Virus record (IMG/VR): IMGVR_UViG_3300036985_006490
Coordinates: 98,813 to 162,812 of that record
DNA length: 64,000 nt
Origin: a virus
Strand: one strand, 5' to 3'
A model generated the notes under the pieces. That model had not been told where the DNA came from and made no database searches. It worked only from the letters and a program-made list of their open reading frames with translations. Both the position numbers and the translations under genes were made by a program. Shown here one piece after another: positions 9,558-18,837 of the stretch (within the stretch, counting starts at the first letter, position 1; each line of letters begins with the position of its first letter).

Positions 9558-10496
9558 ATGAAAGAGCCATTGTTGGATTTACATTTATCTAAAGGACTTG
9601 GAGACACTATTTGTTCAACCCCATCACTTCGTAAATTATTTTTTGCCTACGGAAAAAAAATATCAGTTCTAACAGACCATCCATACATTTTCAAAAACAA
9701 TAAGTATGTGGACAAAATTTTTAATACCACAGAAACTTCAAGAGAAAGTTTGGCAGAACAATATGAATTGTTAGTGAGTTTTGCTCCAAATTTGGAAAAC
9801 AAATACAATTTAGGGTTACGCCATAATACAATGGACATCCGACAATTCCACTCATCAGGTTTGGGGTTCACTCTATTACCTGATGAATGTCATACAGAAT
9901 TTGTACCTGATGAATGGGATTCAATCGAAAATTTACCTGACAAATTTATTTTAATTCATCCCGTACAAAGTTGGGCAGCAAGAACTTGGGATAAAGACAA
10001 ATGGAAATTACTAACCAACATGTTGAATGATAATGGTATTGCGGTCATTTCAGTTGGAAAATCTTCAAGTGAGATAGGGTTTCATATGGTACAAAAACCA
10101 GTCTTTGATTTCCCCATTAAATTAGGTTTGAACTTAATGAATCAAACGACCATATCACAAACTTGGTGGTTAATACAAAAAAGTTTGGCATTTGTAACCA
10201 TGGATTCTGGGCTGTTACATTTAGCGGGTACGACAGATGCACAAATCATTCAACTTGGTAGTTCGATAAATTGGAGATTGAGGGCTCCGTACAGAAACGG
10301 TCGACAAGATTACAAGTATCACTACGTTGATGGTGAATGTAAAATTGCTTGCGCTTCCGACATGAGATATGGAGTTAGAGAGTGGAATTCAATCAGAGGT
10401 ATTCCTCCTTTGGTAGGTTGTTTAGAGGGGAAATCAGAATTTGTTTGTCACCCAAACGTAAATCAAATTTTTAATAAAATAATTGAAATAATATAA
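9558..10496 (+). CDS. GT9-family glycosyltransferase (heptosyltransferase-like)
   Basis: A 312-residue protein of the ADP-heptose:LPS heptosyltransferase (GT9) type. The N-terminus has KGLGDTICSTPSLRKL, the usual GxGD start. The donor-site half has ILIHPVQSWAARTWDKDKW and the hallmark TMDSGLLHLAGTTDAQIIQLG. The tail has four cysteines (CKIAC ... VGCLEGKSEFVC) placed like the metal-binding cysteines of BAHT/TibC relatives. It leads the plus-strand glycan operon and is followed by a methyltransferase three bases on. It probably adds a heptose or other sugar to a glycan or a protein side chain; donor and acceptor are unknown. Confidence 0.75.
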   Translation: MKEPLLDLHLSKGLGDTICSTPSLRKLFFAYGKKISVLTDHPYIFKNNKYVDKIFNTTETSRESLAEQYELLVSFAPNLENKYNLGLRHNTMDIRQFHSSGLGFTLLPDECHTEFVPDEWDSIENLPDKFILIHPVQSWAARTWDKDKWKLLTNMLNDNGIAVISVGKSSSEIGFHMVQKPVFDFPIKLGLNLMNQTTISQTWWLIQKSLAFVTMDSGLLHLAGTTDAQIIQLGSSINWRLRAPYRNGRQDYKYHYVDGECKIACASDMRYGVREWNSIRGIPPLVGCLEGKSEFVCHPNVNQIFNKIIEII

Positions 10497-10499
10497 ATA

Positions 10500-11117
10500 A
10501 TGAAAAATAAAGACAAATCAAGAATCGATTTAATAGTTGAGATTGGGAAAGAATTCCCTAACGGAAGAGGTGTTGAAGTCGGAACATTTAAAGGTGAATT
10601 TTCTAAAAAGATTATGGAAAATTGGGACGGAACATTATATATGGTTGATGTTTGGAGACCACTATCAAATGAAGAATACTTAGATTCAAGTAATCATGGT
10701 AATCATGAAAATAATATTTATGCCGAGGCAATGAATAGCATCAAAGGATTCGAAGATAGAGCGGTTATGGTTAGGGCTTCATCTGAAATTGCGTCCAGTA
10801 TTTTTGAGGATAATTCATTGGATTTTGTGTACATAGACGCGAATCATGCATATGACTATGTGGTTCAAGACATAGATTTGTGGTATCCGAAAGTTAAAAA
10901 CGGTGGTTACTTGTGTGGACACGATTATATTAATTTAAATTGGTATAATGACCCTAATTTTTGTAAAAATGGAAAAGACAAACACATTTATTCTAACTCT
11001 AATTTTTACCACGGAGTATTTGGAGTTAATCCTGCCGTCGATGAATTTTGTGAAAAAAACGGATATAATCCTCAAATCACAAATGAGTGGTTTGGAACAT
11101 GGTGGTTAAAAAAATGA
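10500..11117 (+). CDS. class I SAM-dependent methyltransferase
   Basis: A 205-residue Rossmann methyltransferase of the Methyltransf_24 type. Motif I is GVEVGTFKGEFS. The acidic end of strand 2 is in YMVDVW, and the strand-4 motif is DFVYIDANHAYDYVVQDID, followed by KNGGYLCGHDY. This family often methylates sugars in surface-glycan clusters. It lies three bases after the GT9 gene, and its stop overlaps the next gene's start as ATGA. Substrate is not predictable from the sequence. Confidence 0.75.
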   Translation: MKNKDKSRIDLIVEIGKEFPNGRGVEVGTFKGEFSKKIMENWDGTLYMVDVWRPLSNEEYLDSSNHGNHENNIYAEAMNSIKGFEDRAVMVRASSEIASSIFEDNSLDFVYIDANHAYDYVVQDIDLWYPKVKNGGYLCGHDYINLNWYNDPNFCKNGKDKHIYSNSNFYHGVFGVNPAVDEFCEKNGYNPQITNEWFGTWWLKK

Positions 11118-11890
11118 AAAGTAAAAATATTATAGTAGTACAAAACGTATTTGATGACTTATCTAAAACATCACAAAGTATTGAATCGATAAGATTTGCT
11201 GCTCACAGATGGGAATGTGATTTTTATGAAATGTCATATTTCAAAAATCCTGATTCTCCTTGTATTTTATTATGGGATAGGATTTGGGCTATGGAAAATT
11301 TTAAAAATTTTGATAAAGTTTTAATTGTTGATCCAGATGTTATAATTAATGAAGAGGCTCCGAATATTTTCGATATGATGGAACCAACAACTGATTTATG
11401 TGTTGTCCATAATATAAATAGAGACAGAGTAAGTACTCCATATCTTGAAGATATATCAGTTAAGATATCAAAATTACACAACTCAATCGATATATTTCAA
11501 AGAAAAATAAATAGTTTCTCAGAAAATACTTATCTTGAAAATTATTTTAATATGGGTGTTTTTCTTTATAGGCCCAAATCACTTTTCCCTATAATACAGG
11601 AAATGAAAGAATTGATGTTTAACGATGAAGAACTAATGAAGTATCTTAGTTACAAAGAATGTGGAGATTGGTTTCCTTCTCAAAATTTTACAAGTGCATA
11701 TTTAACACACTCTAATCTTAATATAAAATTTCTATCAAAAGAATGGAATTGGTTGGCTCCTGATATACACACAGAGTGTAATGAAGAATATTTTTGGGGT
11801 AAAATGAAACCAAATATATATCATTTTACTGGAACAGATCTATCAAAAGAAAGACTAAAAACTTATACAAATTGGAAAAAAAATGGCTAA
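11114..11890 (+). CDS. GT-A type glycosyltransferase
   Basis: A GT-A fold transferase of about 258 residues. The metal-binding DxD appears as VLIVDPDVIINEEA, and a later NMGVFLYRPKSLFPI segment resembles the acceptor-side 'NxGxf' strand of GT8/GT2-like enzymes. A longer frame opens at 11087, but the ATG at 11114 overlaps the preceding stop as ATGA and the core (MKSKNIIVVQNVF) begins there, so I chose it. It sits between a methyltransferase and a mini-DegT gene. Confidence 0.65.
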   Translation: MKSKNIIVVQNVFDDLSKTSQSIESIRFAAHRWECDFYEMSYFKNPDSPCILLWDRIWAMENFKNFDKVLIVDPDVIINEEAPNIFDMMEPTTDLCVVHNINRDRVSTPYLEDISVKISKLHNSIDIFQRKINSFSENTYLENYFNMGVFLYRPKSLFPIIQEMKELMFNDEELMKYLSYKECGDWFPSQNFTSAYLTHSNLNIKFLSKEWNWLAPDIHTECNEEYFWGKMKPNIYHFTGTDLSKERLKTYTNWKKNG

Positions 11891-12524
11891 TGGAATTTAC
11901 AAAATAACTGAGGATTTTGAAAAATCACTCTCGGACTACACTGGGTCTCCGTATGTTGTGACTTTAGATAATATGAGTAACGGACTATTCCTTGCTTTAT
12001 ATTATGAACATAAAATTAAAGACAGAACTGAAAAGATAATTACCATTCCATCACGAACTTACCCATCAGTTCCTTGCGAAATTATTCATACGGGATTGAA
12101 AGTTGGGTTTGAACCCGTGGAAGGTAGAACTATAAAAGGAGCATACCAACTCAAAGGTTCTAACGTTTGGGATTCTGCTCTAAGATTTACCGCAGATATG
12201 TACATTCCAAATACTCACATGTGTATATCATTTACAGGCCCTTATAAACATTTCAAATTATCAAAAGGTGGAGCAATATTAACTGATGAATATGAGGCAT
12301 ACCTTTGGTTCAAAAGAGCAAGGTACAGTGGCAGAAGAGAAACTTCATACCATGATGACCATTTTGATATGCTGGGTTGGAACTTTTATATGATGCCAGA
12401 GTTAGCGGCTAGAGGAATGCTACTAATGAACCAATTTTATAATTTGGATGGAACAAAAAAGTATAACTTAGATTTAGAATTACCATATCCTGATTTATCA
12501 AAATACGAAATATATCAAAAATGA
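11883..12524 (+). CDS. mini DegT/DnrJ/EryC1-type PLP protein
   Basis: At 213 residues this is about half the usual length of sugar aminotransferases. It keeps the PLP phosphate/ring elements: DNMSNGLFLAL, VWDSALRF (D-x-A), and the Schiff-base region SFTGPYKHFKLSKGGAILTD with lysine. It also keeps ARYSGRR and MMPELAARGML. The C-terminal small domain of full-length members is missing. A second short member is encoded at 48109. Its stop overlaps the acyltransferase start as ATGA, matching the PglE/PglD pairing (4-amination then N-acylation of a UDP-keto sugar). Whether such a short form is active is uncertain. Confidence 0.65.
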   Translation: MANGIYKITEDFEKSLSDYTGSPYVVTLDNMSNGLFLALYYEHKIKDRTEKIITIPSRTYPSVPCEIIHTGLKVGFEPVEGRTIKGAYQLKGSNVWDSALRFTADMYIPNTHMCISFTGPYKHFKLSKGGAILTDEYEAYLWFKRARYSGRRETSYHDDHFDMLGWNFYMMPELAARGMLLMNQFYNLDGTKKYNLDLELPYPDLSKYEIYQK

Positions 12525-13093
12525 AAAAAGCATTGATTGGATTCGGAGGTCATGCACGGGAAGTGATGGCACAGATGGGTAAAAATTTAGTTTGTTTTGT
12601 AGATGATGAATTTGTAGTAGAAGGAACAAAACCAATTTCGGAATTTAATCCCAAAAAATATAAGGTGATGATAGCAATTGCGAACCCTCAAATTAGGAAA
12701 CAAATATTATCAAAATTACCAAAAAATACAAAGTTTTTCAGTTGGATTCACCCAACGTCTTTAATACTTAATAATGTTAAAATTGGAGAGGGAAGTTTCG
12801 TTGGAGCTTACTCCATAATTACTACTAATATAAAAATTGGGAATCACTGTATCCTAAACAGAATGAATCAAATTGGACATGATTGTGTAATTGGTGATTT
12901 TTTCAGTGCTATGCCAGGTTCAATTGTTTCCGGAAATGTCAATATACAAGATTCCGTATATCTCGGGAATAATTCATGTATTAAAGAAAATATTACAATA
13001 CACAATGACACTACAATTGGTATGAACGCTTCGGTAGTCAAAAATATAATTGAGTCTGGAATCTATGTGGGAGTACCATCAAAAAAAATATAA
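12521..13093 (+). CDS. NeuD/PglD-type sugar O/N-acyltransferase
   Basis: A 190-residue protein with the two-part build of PglD/NeuD. The N-terminal Rossmann-like part is KKALIGFGGHAREVMAQMG. The left-handed beta-helix follows (from about residue 85), with hexapeptide turns such as VKIGEGSFVGAYS and IGNHCILNRM. The catalytic His is in QIGHDCVIGD. The end VGVPSKKI is the typical 'GVPAK' cap. These enzymes acylate an amino sugar nucleotide using acyl-CoA. It overlaps the mini-DegT gene by four bases, so the two probably act in sequence. Confidence 0.8.
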   Translation: MKKALIGFGGHAREVMAQMGKNLVCFVDDEFVVEGTKPISEFNPKKYKVMIAIANPQIRKQILSKLPKNTKFFSWIHPTSLILNNVKIGEGSFVGAYSIITTNIKIGNHCILNRMNQIGHDCVIGDFFSAMPGSIVSGNVNIQDSVYLGNNSCIKENITIHNDTTIGMNASVVKNIIESGIYVGVPSKKI

Positions 13094-13111
13094 ATAACAT
13101 AACGCGTATAC

Positions 13112-16100
13112 ATGAGATCATTTATTACTCACACAACCGAAAATTACGAACATATAACATTAAACTTAGTTAAGAGTATCAACAAATATTCTGATTATAA
13201 AATTATTGTTTACACAATAGATTATGATGGTTCCGATAATCTACAAAAAGAAACTACATGTATAAGATTAGATTTGAACCTTCCGAGTTTGGATGATTCA
13301 AGTTTTATTTTAGACACAAATGGTAATTCATATGTTAATAGACCAAAAATTAGAACTTACTTAACTTTAGGTGCTAAAATTGACGCAATGTTACATGCCA
13401 CATCCATTATTGATGAATGGGTTTACATTGACTCAGATAGTATTGTAAATAAGAATGTTGATGAGTTATTCGATCACTGTAATAAAATTACAGAGTTCCC
13501 ATTAGCAACTTTAGGACCTTATGAATATGTTTTAATAACTACCCCTGATGGAAAATTATTAGGAAATCCATATTGGAAAGAAAACAATACAGTCGATAAT
13601 GAAAATACTTTAGAATGGCCCTTAATGAAATTTATGGGTATAAATCCGAATCAAAGAAGTCATTATCGAACGACAAATATTTTAGTTGGAAACTCTAAAA
13701 CAAAAGATTTTTTGAAAATATGGAAAGAAACTAAAGACATTTTACCAAAATTAGTTTCATTAGAAACTATCGCCCCTTACCATGAAGAAACATTATACAA
13801 CGTATTAATTTGGAAAATTAATCCAAATCATGAAGGCTTGCCTATTTCATATATAAATGTTAATAGTGCCGACAGATTAAACCATTTTTTCAAATTTGTG
13901 CCAATAAAAAAAACAACAATTGACCACTTTTATGTCATACCTGAAAACAAAAATGATATTAAGGTTTTTCACGGAGAAAAACGTCAATCAGAGATTGATA
14001 AAATGTTTGAAATAATTGATAATTCCAAAAATACTAAAGTTTTATTTTTAGCCCCTCACCTATCAACAGGTGGAATGCCATCTTACTTATTAAAACGAAT
14101 AGAAAGTCTCATTCAATATACATCAGATGTTGAAATATTTGTTGCAGAGTTTTGTGAATATTCAAATTTATATACAGTTCAAAGAAACAGAATTAAAGAA
14201 TTGATACCAGAACAAAGATTTTGGACTATTAATACTCTATCAAACCATACTGTTGAAAATTCAATGAAAGTTATAGACATTATTAAAAGTAATTCTATTG
14301 ATATTGTACACGTTGACGAAATGATTGAAGGTTTTGATTCATTTAATAAAGTACCAAATGAGTTAAAAAATGCCCTCTACAACAATGATAGAACTTGGAG
14401 AGTTGTAGAAACCTGTCATAATATTTGGTTCGACCCAAACACGTTAAAACAATTTCATCCTGATGCATATGCTTTATGTACCCCATACCACTTGGAGAAC
14501 ACATTCAAAGAAATGCCATCCCACAAAGAGGTTTTCGAGTTCCCAATTGAAAACAATTTCAGGTCTCGTGAGGAACAAATCAAATCTCAAGAAATACTGG
14601 GATTAGATAGTACAAAAATTCACATAATCAATGTTGGTTTATGGACCTCAGGTAAAAATCAAGGTGAGGGGATTGAAATTGCAAGACATTTTCAAGATAG
14701 AAACGTTGAATTTCATTTCGTAGGAAATCAAGCTTCAAACTTTGAAAGTTATTGGGGCCCTTTGATGTTAAACTTACCATCCAACGTTCGCGTTTGGGGA
14801 GAAAGGAATGACGTAGAAACCTTTATGAAAGCGTCCGACATTTTAATGTTTAATTCGACTTGGGAATGTAATCCATTGGTGATACGTGAAGCAGCATCAC
14901 TGGGTCTAAAGATTATTACCAGAGATTTACCACAATATGTTGGAATGTTTAAGGGACTAATTACACCTCTTTCTGATGAAATTTCCAACAATGTTGGTTT
15001 GTTACGTAAATTAATTTCTTCAACACGTGATTACCAAATACTGAATGGCATGACAGAAGAATTCACAGAAAAACATTATAATCTATATAAATTCTTGTTA
15101 ACACAAGAACCAATAAAAAACTTAAAAAATAATTCTAAAGTACATGTTAAACAATTTTTTGTAAACGAACCGTTTTTAGAAATTACAGGTGAAAGTGATA
15201 GTGAATATGATATTAAGTTTTTTGACGAATCAGGAATTTGCCATTACGATAATAAAATTAAATCAAACCATTGGATTAAATTAAATCGAAAATATTTTAC
15301 CAAATGGAATACCAAAATTTTAGAAGATGGTGTTTTGATATATGACAAAACTCTTGATTATAAAGGTAAACGAGTTTTCATAAACTTTGATAGTCGTTCT
15401 TTGGGAGATACTATATCATGGATACCTTATGTTCTTGAATTCAAGAATGTTCATCAATGTGATGTGATTGTATCAACCCATTTGAATCATCTTTTCCGTG
15501 ATGTATATTCAGAATTAGAATTCGTGGAACCAGGAAATGTTATTCATAATATTCACGGACAATATAATATTGGTTGGTTTTATGATGTAAATAAAGAACC
15601 AGTCTTGCCAAACACAATTCCGTTACAACAAGCCGCAACAAATATTTTAGGATTACCATATACTGAAATAAAACCAAGAATTTCATATAAAATTTATGAC
15701 AGACCTTATAAAGAAAAGTATATAACAATTGCAACCAACTCGACCGCAGGATGTAAGTTTTGGACAAAAGAGGGATGGCAAGAACTTATTAATCATATTA
15801 GCTCTTTAGGTTACAAAGTTGTTAATGTGTCCAAAGAAAATAACCCATTCAATAATTGTGAAAAATTAAAAAACACTGAAATGGATTACACAATGAATGT
15901 CATTCATCACAGTGAATTCTTTGTAGGATTGTCAAGTGGATTGTCTTGGTTATCTTGGGCAATGGGGAAACACGTTGTAATGATTAGTAACTTTACAGAA
16001 TCAAATCACGAATTTACTTCCAATTGTACAAGAATTACAAACCCAAATGTTTGTAATGGATGCTGGAACAGTCCTATTCATAGATTCGATAAAGGGGATT

Positions 16101-16204
16101 GGAATTGGTGTCCTGTTCATAAAGGCACTTCTCAACAATTTGAATGTCATACATCAATAACATCAGAAATGGTAATAAATAAAATACAAACCTTATTAAA
16201 ATGA
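13112..16204 (+). CDS. three-domain glycosyltransferase: GT-A + GT4 + TibC/BAHT-like heptosyltransferase
   Basis: A 1030-residue fusion. Residues 1-280 are a GT-A domain (VYIDSDSIVNKNVDELF). Residues about 305-640 are a GT4 domain (FLAPHLSTGGMPSYLLKR, then INVGLWTSGKNQGEGIEIA and NPLVIREAASLG). Residues about 740-1030 match the autotransporter O-heptosyltransferase family: SRSLGDTISWIPYV, STAGCKFWTKEGWQELI, GLSSGLSWLSWAMGKHVVMI, NHEFTSN, and a four-Cys block CNGC ... WCPVHKGTSQQFEC, as in the iron finger of TibC. That family puts heptose on Ser of repetitive adhesins, which fits protein, rather than lipid, glycosylation. The acceptor is inferred. Confidence 0.8.
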   Translation: MRSFITHTTENYEHITLNLVKSINKYSDYKIIVYTIDYDGSDNLQKETTCIRLDLNLPSLDDSSFILDTNGNSYVNRPKIRTYLTLGAKIDAMLHATSIIDEWVYIDSDSIVNKNVDELFDHCNKITEFPLATLGPYEYVLITTPDGKLLGNPYWKENNTVDNENTLEWPLMKFMGINPNQRSHYRTTNILVGNSKTKDFLKIWKETKDILPKLVSLETIAPYHEETLYNVLIWKINPNHEGLPISYINVNSADRLNHFFKFVPIKKTTIDHFYVIPENKNDIKVFHGEKRQSEIDKMFEIIDNSKNTKVLFLAPHLSTGGMPSYLLKRIESLIQYTSDVEIFVAEFCEYSNLYTVQRNRIKELIPEQRFWTINTLSNHTVENSMKVIDIIKSNSIDIVHVDEMIEGFDSFNKVPNELKNALYNNDRTWRVVETCHNIWFDPNTLKQFHPDAYALCTPYHLENTFKEMPSHKEVFEFPIENNFRSREEQIKSQEILGLDSTKIHIINVGLWTSGKNQGEGIEIARHFQDRNVEFHFVGNQASNFESYWGPLMLNLPSNVRVWGERNDVETFMKASDILMFNSTWECNPLVIREAASLGLKIITRDLPQYVGMFKGLITPLSDEISNNVGLLRKLISSTRDYQILNGMTEEFTEKHYNLYKFLLTQEPIKNLKNNSKVHVKQFFVNEPFLEITGESDSEYDIKFFDESGICHYDNKIKSNHWIKLNRKYFTKWNTKILEDGVLIYDKTLDYKGKRVFINFDSRSLGDTISWIPYVLEFKNVHQCDVIVSTHLNHLFRDVYSELEFVEPGNVIHNIHGQYNIGWFYDVNKEPVLPNTIPLQQAATNILGLPYTEIKPRISYKIYDRPYKEKYITIATNSTAGCKFWTKEGWQELINHISSLGYKVVNVSKENNPFNNCEKLKNTEMDYTMNVIHHSEFFVGLSSGLSWLSWAMGKHVVMISNFTESNHEFTSNCTRITNPNVCNGCWNSPIHRFDKGDWNWCPVHKGTSQQFECHTSITSEMVINKIQTLLK

Positions 16205-16884
16205 ACTTAGACCAATTTGTTTGGGAACCAAAATGTTATGATGGATTCCGAGAAACCGTAGAAAAAGAAATATTTGTTGATAAAATATATGAAAGACACG
16301 TTCAGGTAGAAGAAGGTGATGTGGTTTTCGACATCGGGGCAAGTTTGGGTCCATTTACCTTTTCAATCTTAGATAAAAATCCCTCACAAGTTTTTGTATT
16401 CGAACCAAGTTACGAGGAATTCAAAACATTAGTCCTAAACACAAGACACGGAAATGTTACTCATATAAACAAGGGTATTGGTAATACTGTGGGTGAGTTT
16501 GATTTTACAGGTGTATTTGACGTATCAGGCGACCATAAGTTATATTCCACAACTTTTAGTAAGATAATAAATGATTACAACATTCAAAAAATTGATTTCT
16601 TGAAAACTGATTGTGAAGGTGGTGAATATGATATTTTTACTTTGGAAAATTTGTTTTGGATAAAAAACAATGTTCGAAAGATTTCAGGAGAATGGCATTT
16701 AAGAACTCCTGAATTGAAAGAAAAATTTAGAATATTCAGAGACGTTTATTTAAGAGTCTTCACAGATTTCAGAGTTTTTTCTTTTGATGGTATTGACATT
16801 ACTTGGTCTATTTGGAATGATGATTTCATTCCATATTACAAAGAAGTTATGATATACATTGATAATAGAGATACGTTTAAATAA
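16201..16884 (+). CDS. FkbM-family methyltransferase
   Basis: A 227-residue protein with the FkbM layout: VVFDIGASLGPFTFSI (SAM motif I), VFVFEPSYEEFKTL, and the family hallmark IDFLKTDCEGGEYDI. FkbM enzymes O-methylate sugars or polyketides. Its ATG overlaps the preceding stop (ATGA). It is the last plus-strand gene, and its stop overlaps the 3' end of the convergent SGNH gene by eight bases. Confidence 0.8.
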   Translation: MNLDQFVWEPKCYDGFRETVEKEIFVDKIYERHVQVEEGDVVFDIGASLGPFTFSILDKNPSQVFVFEPSYEEFKTLVLNTRHGNVTHINKGIGNTVGEFDFTGVFDVSGDHKLYSTTFSKIINDYNIQKIDFLKTDCEGGEYDIFTLENLFWIKNNVRKISGEWHLRTPELKEKFRIFRDVYLRVFTDFRVFSFDGIDITWSIWNDDFIPYYKEVMIYIDNRDTFK

Positions 16885-17722
16885 TTTTTTTGTAATTGAT
16901 TTTTAAGTCTTCCTCATTTAACATCGAGGGAATATAATTACTGAATTTTTGTGAAATATGATTTATTAGGTTTTTTGCATATCTTCTATTGTGATTTGGT
17001 CCAGGATGCGCTCCATCCGATCCAAAGTCACTGAAACTACTGTAATCCCCGTCAAACCTGTTAAATTCTTGGTAATCTTTGGGAATGTTCAACCATCCAT
17101 TCCATATCCAATTACATTTCTTCGTCTCCAAAAAATACTTTATCAGAAGATGATTTTTATACCAATTCATAAAATCTTCATAATCATTTTGTATTGCAGT
17201 TAAATTATTTTGTAATTCCCGACCGTCTTCAGTCTCCTCAGTATATCCCCATTGTGAAGTTATCATGAATGGCTCTAAACCTCCGTCTTTGGTATAGAGT
17301 TCCCTTCTATGAGGTTGAGTATACATAATTAAAACTAAGTCAGGTTTTATAAAATCATAATAAGTTATTAGGCACCTTGCGATAAAATCATTACTTCGTC
17401 CTCCCACACCAAAGTTATGGTCAACTCCATTTTTAATTAATTTAGAAAATTGTGCAGGCCATGTTTCATCATTATTAACTCCAACACCTTCAGTATTAGA
17501 GTCCCCAATAGACATTATCTTAAACCCATCTTTATGTATTGAATCTCCTCTGAACCCTAATTCATTATAAGTATATGTACATAACCGGGTTTTATCTGAA
17601 CCTGATGTGTGATATGACTGATTAACCTTTTCAGATAAATTCCATTTGTAACTTGATATTTCAAATCCTTTTGGAGTCCAATATTTAATATTATCAACCG
17701 ACTTAAAAAATATTTCATCCAT
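16877..17722 (-). CDS. SGNH/GDSL hydrolase-like protein
   Basis: A 281-residue SGNH-type hydrolase. Block I is IMSIGDSNTEGVGV with the nucleophile Ser. Block II Gly is in NFGVGGRSNDFI. The catalytic Asp-His pair is in GSDGAHPGPNHNRR. Such proteins are esterases or O-acyltransferase modules acting on acylated sugars. It is one of five SGNH proteins in the window. It is the last gene of the 44-kb minus-strand array and overlaps the upstream gene by one base. Confidence 0.75.
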   Translation of the reverse strand: MDEIFFKSVDNIKYWTPKGFEISSYKWNLSEKVNQSYHTSGSDKTRLCTYTYNELGFRGDSIHKDGFKIMSIGDSNTEGVGVNNDETWPAQFSKLIKNGVDHNFGVGGRSNDFIARCLITYYDFIKPDLVLIMYTQPHRRELYTKDGGLEPFMITSQWGYTEETEDGRELQNNLTAIQNDYEDFMNWYKNHLLIKYFLETKKCNWIWNGWLNIPKDYQEFNRFDGDYSSFSDFGSDGAHPGPNHNRRYAKNLINHISQKFSNYIPSMLNEEDLKINYKKII

Positions 17723-18798
17723 TATATTAGATTTTGTTTTTTTGAAATAAATTCTTGTAAATTATGCCAACATTGCTCCGAAGGAATAAATGAATTAACT
17801 TCCCGAACAAAGTCATCATAATCGGGGTGTGAAACATCCCAAACTTTTTCTGTTTCAAACTCTTCATGAGTAAATGTTCCCCAGTTATTAATTTTTCCAT
17901 AAAAAACATTAACTTTTTTTCCAAAAATTGACAACATTAAATCATAAAACATTTTCATTTCTTTATAATTTTTTTGTTGTACTACAAAAGAAGTTTTAAT
18001 ATTCTTCAAACCCCTTATAGTGTTAATGAATTTTAGATTTTCAATTAATTCATCCCAATTCCCACCAACTCTCACTTTATTTTCATATGTATCTTTAATT
18101 GCGGCATCGATACTAATTTCACATGTTTTCACATATTTGTGAACTTTGGTCATTGATTCCCACATTTTTCTATCCCATCTTGTAGCATTGGTATGAAGAT
18201 GTATATGGGTTAAACTTGGCCATTTGTTCGAATCAAAGTTTCTGAGAAAATCTCTAAACCCAACAGAAAGGAAAGGATCCCCAGTTCCAGTAATGTATAG
18301 TCTTTTTGTTGTTTGTCCATATTGTGATTCAATCTCATCGATAGTTTTTTTCACTCTTTCAATTCCCTTGGAATTTTCTACTATCAAGTTTATACGACAG
18401 GATGGGCATTTGAGATTACAAGTTCTGTCGAATGAAAATTGTATTGTGGATGGTGGAGTCACAATTCCCTTTTTGAATGAATCTATCTTTGATTCCAAGT
18501 CCTTTGGTAGTCTATTTTTGTGATATAATACACTTGTGTTTCCAATTTCACCAAAATTTTCAAGTTGATGTAAAAAGGGACATTGAGATTTATCACAGTG
18601 TCTAAAAGAACCATCTATTACAGATTCTCGTATTTCGTTTGCTTCAGATGACTCCCAAGCATCTTTTGGAGATGTATGTTGTGGTAAATGTTTTTTCAAC
18701 CAAGATGCACAACACAAAAATCTATCCTTTTCATGAATTTCAAGAGCGGCAAAAGGTACTCCACAAACATAATCTTTTAAATCTATCTCAGTATTCAT
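17722..18798 (-). CDS. radical SAM protein with N-terminal Cys-rich domain
   Basis: A 358-residue protein. The radical SAM CxxxCxxC is FDRTCNLKCPSCRINL at about residue 129, followed by ITGTGDPFLS (the GGEP-like strand), HLHTNAT and EISIDAA. The N-terminal 90 residues hold Cys pairs (VCGVPF, FLCCASW, DKSQCPF) reminiscent of a SPASM/twitch cluster site placed ahead of the core. Such enzymes modify peptides or small metabolites. It lies between two SGNH genes. Two other proteins here (49845, 52054) have the same general order: Cys-rich part then radical SAM core. Confidence 0.75.
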   Translation of the reverse strand: MNTEIDLKDYVCGVPFAALEIHEKDRFLCCASWLKKHLPQHTSPKDAWESSEANEIRESVIDGSFRHCDKSQCPFLHQLENFGEIGNTSVLYHKNRLPKDLESKIDSFKKGIVTPPSTIQFSFDRTCNLKCPSCRINLIVENSKGIERVKKTIDEIESQYGQTTKRLYITGTGDPFLSVGFRDFLRNFDSNKWPSLTHIHLHTNATRWDRKMWESMTKVHKYVKTCEISIDAAIKDTYENKVRVGGNWDELIENLKFINTIRGLKNIKTSFVVQQKNYKEMKMFYDLMLSIFGKKVNVFYGKINNWGTFTHEEFETEKVWDVSHPDYDDFVREVNSFIPSEQCWHNLQEFISKKQNLI

Positions 18799-18837
18799 TT
18801 ATCTAAAATTATAAGACAATTTTTAGTTTTATCACCA

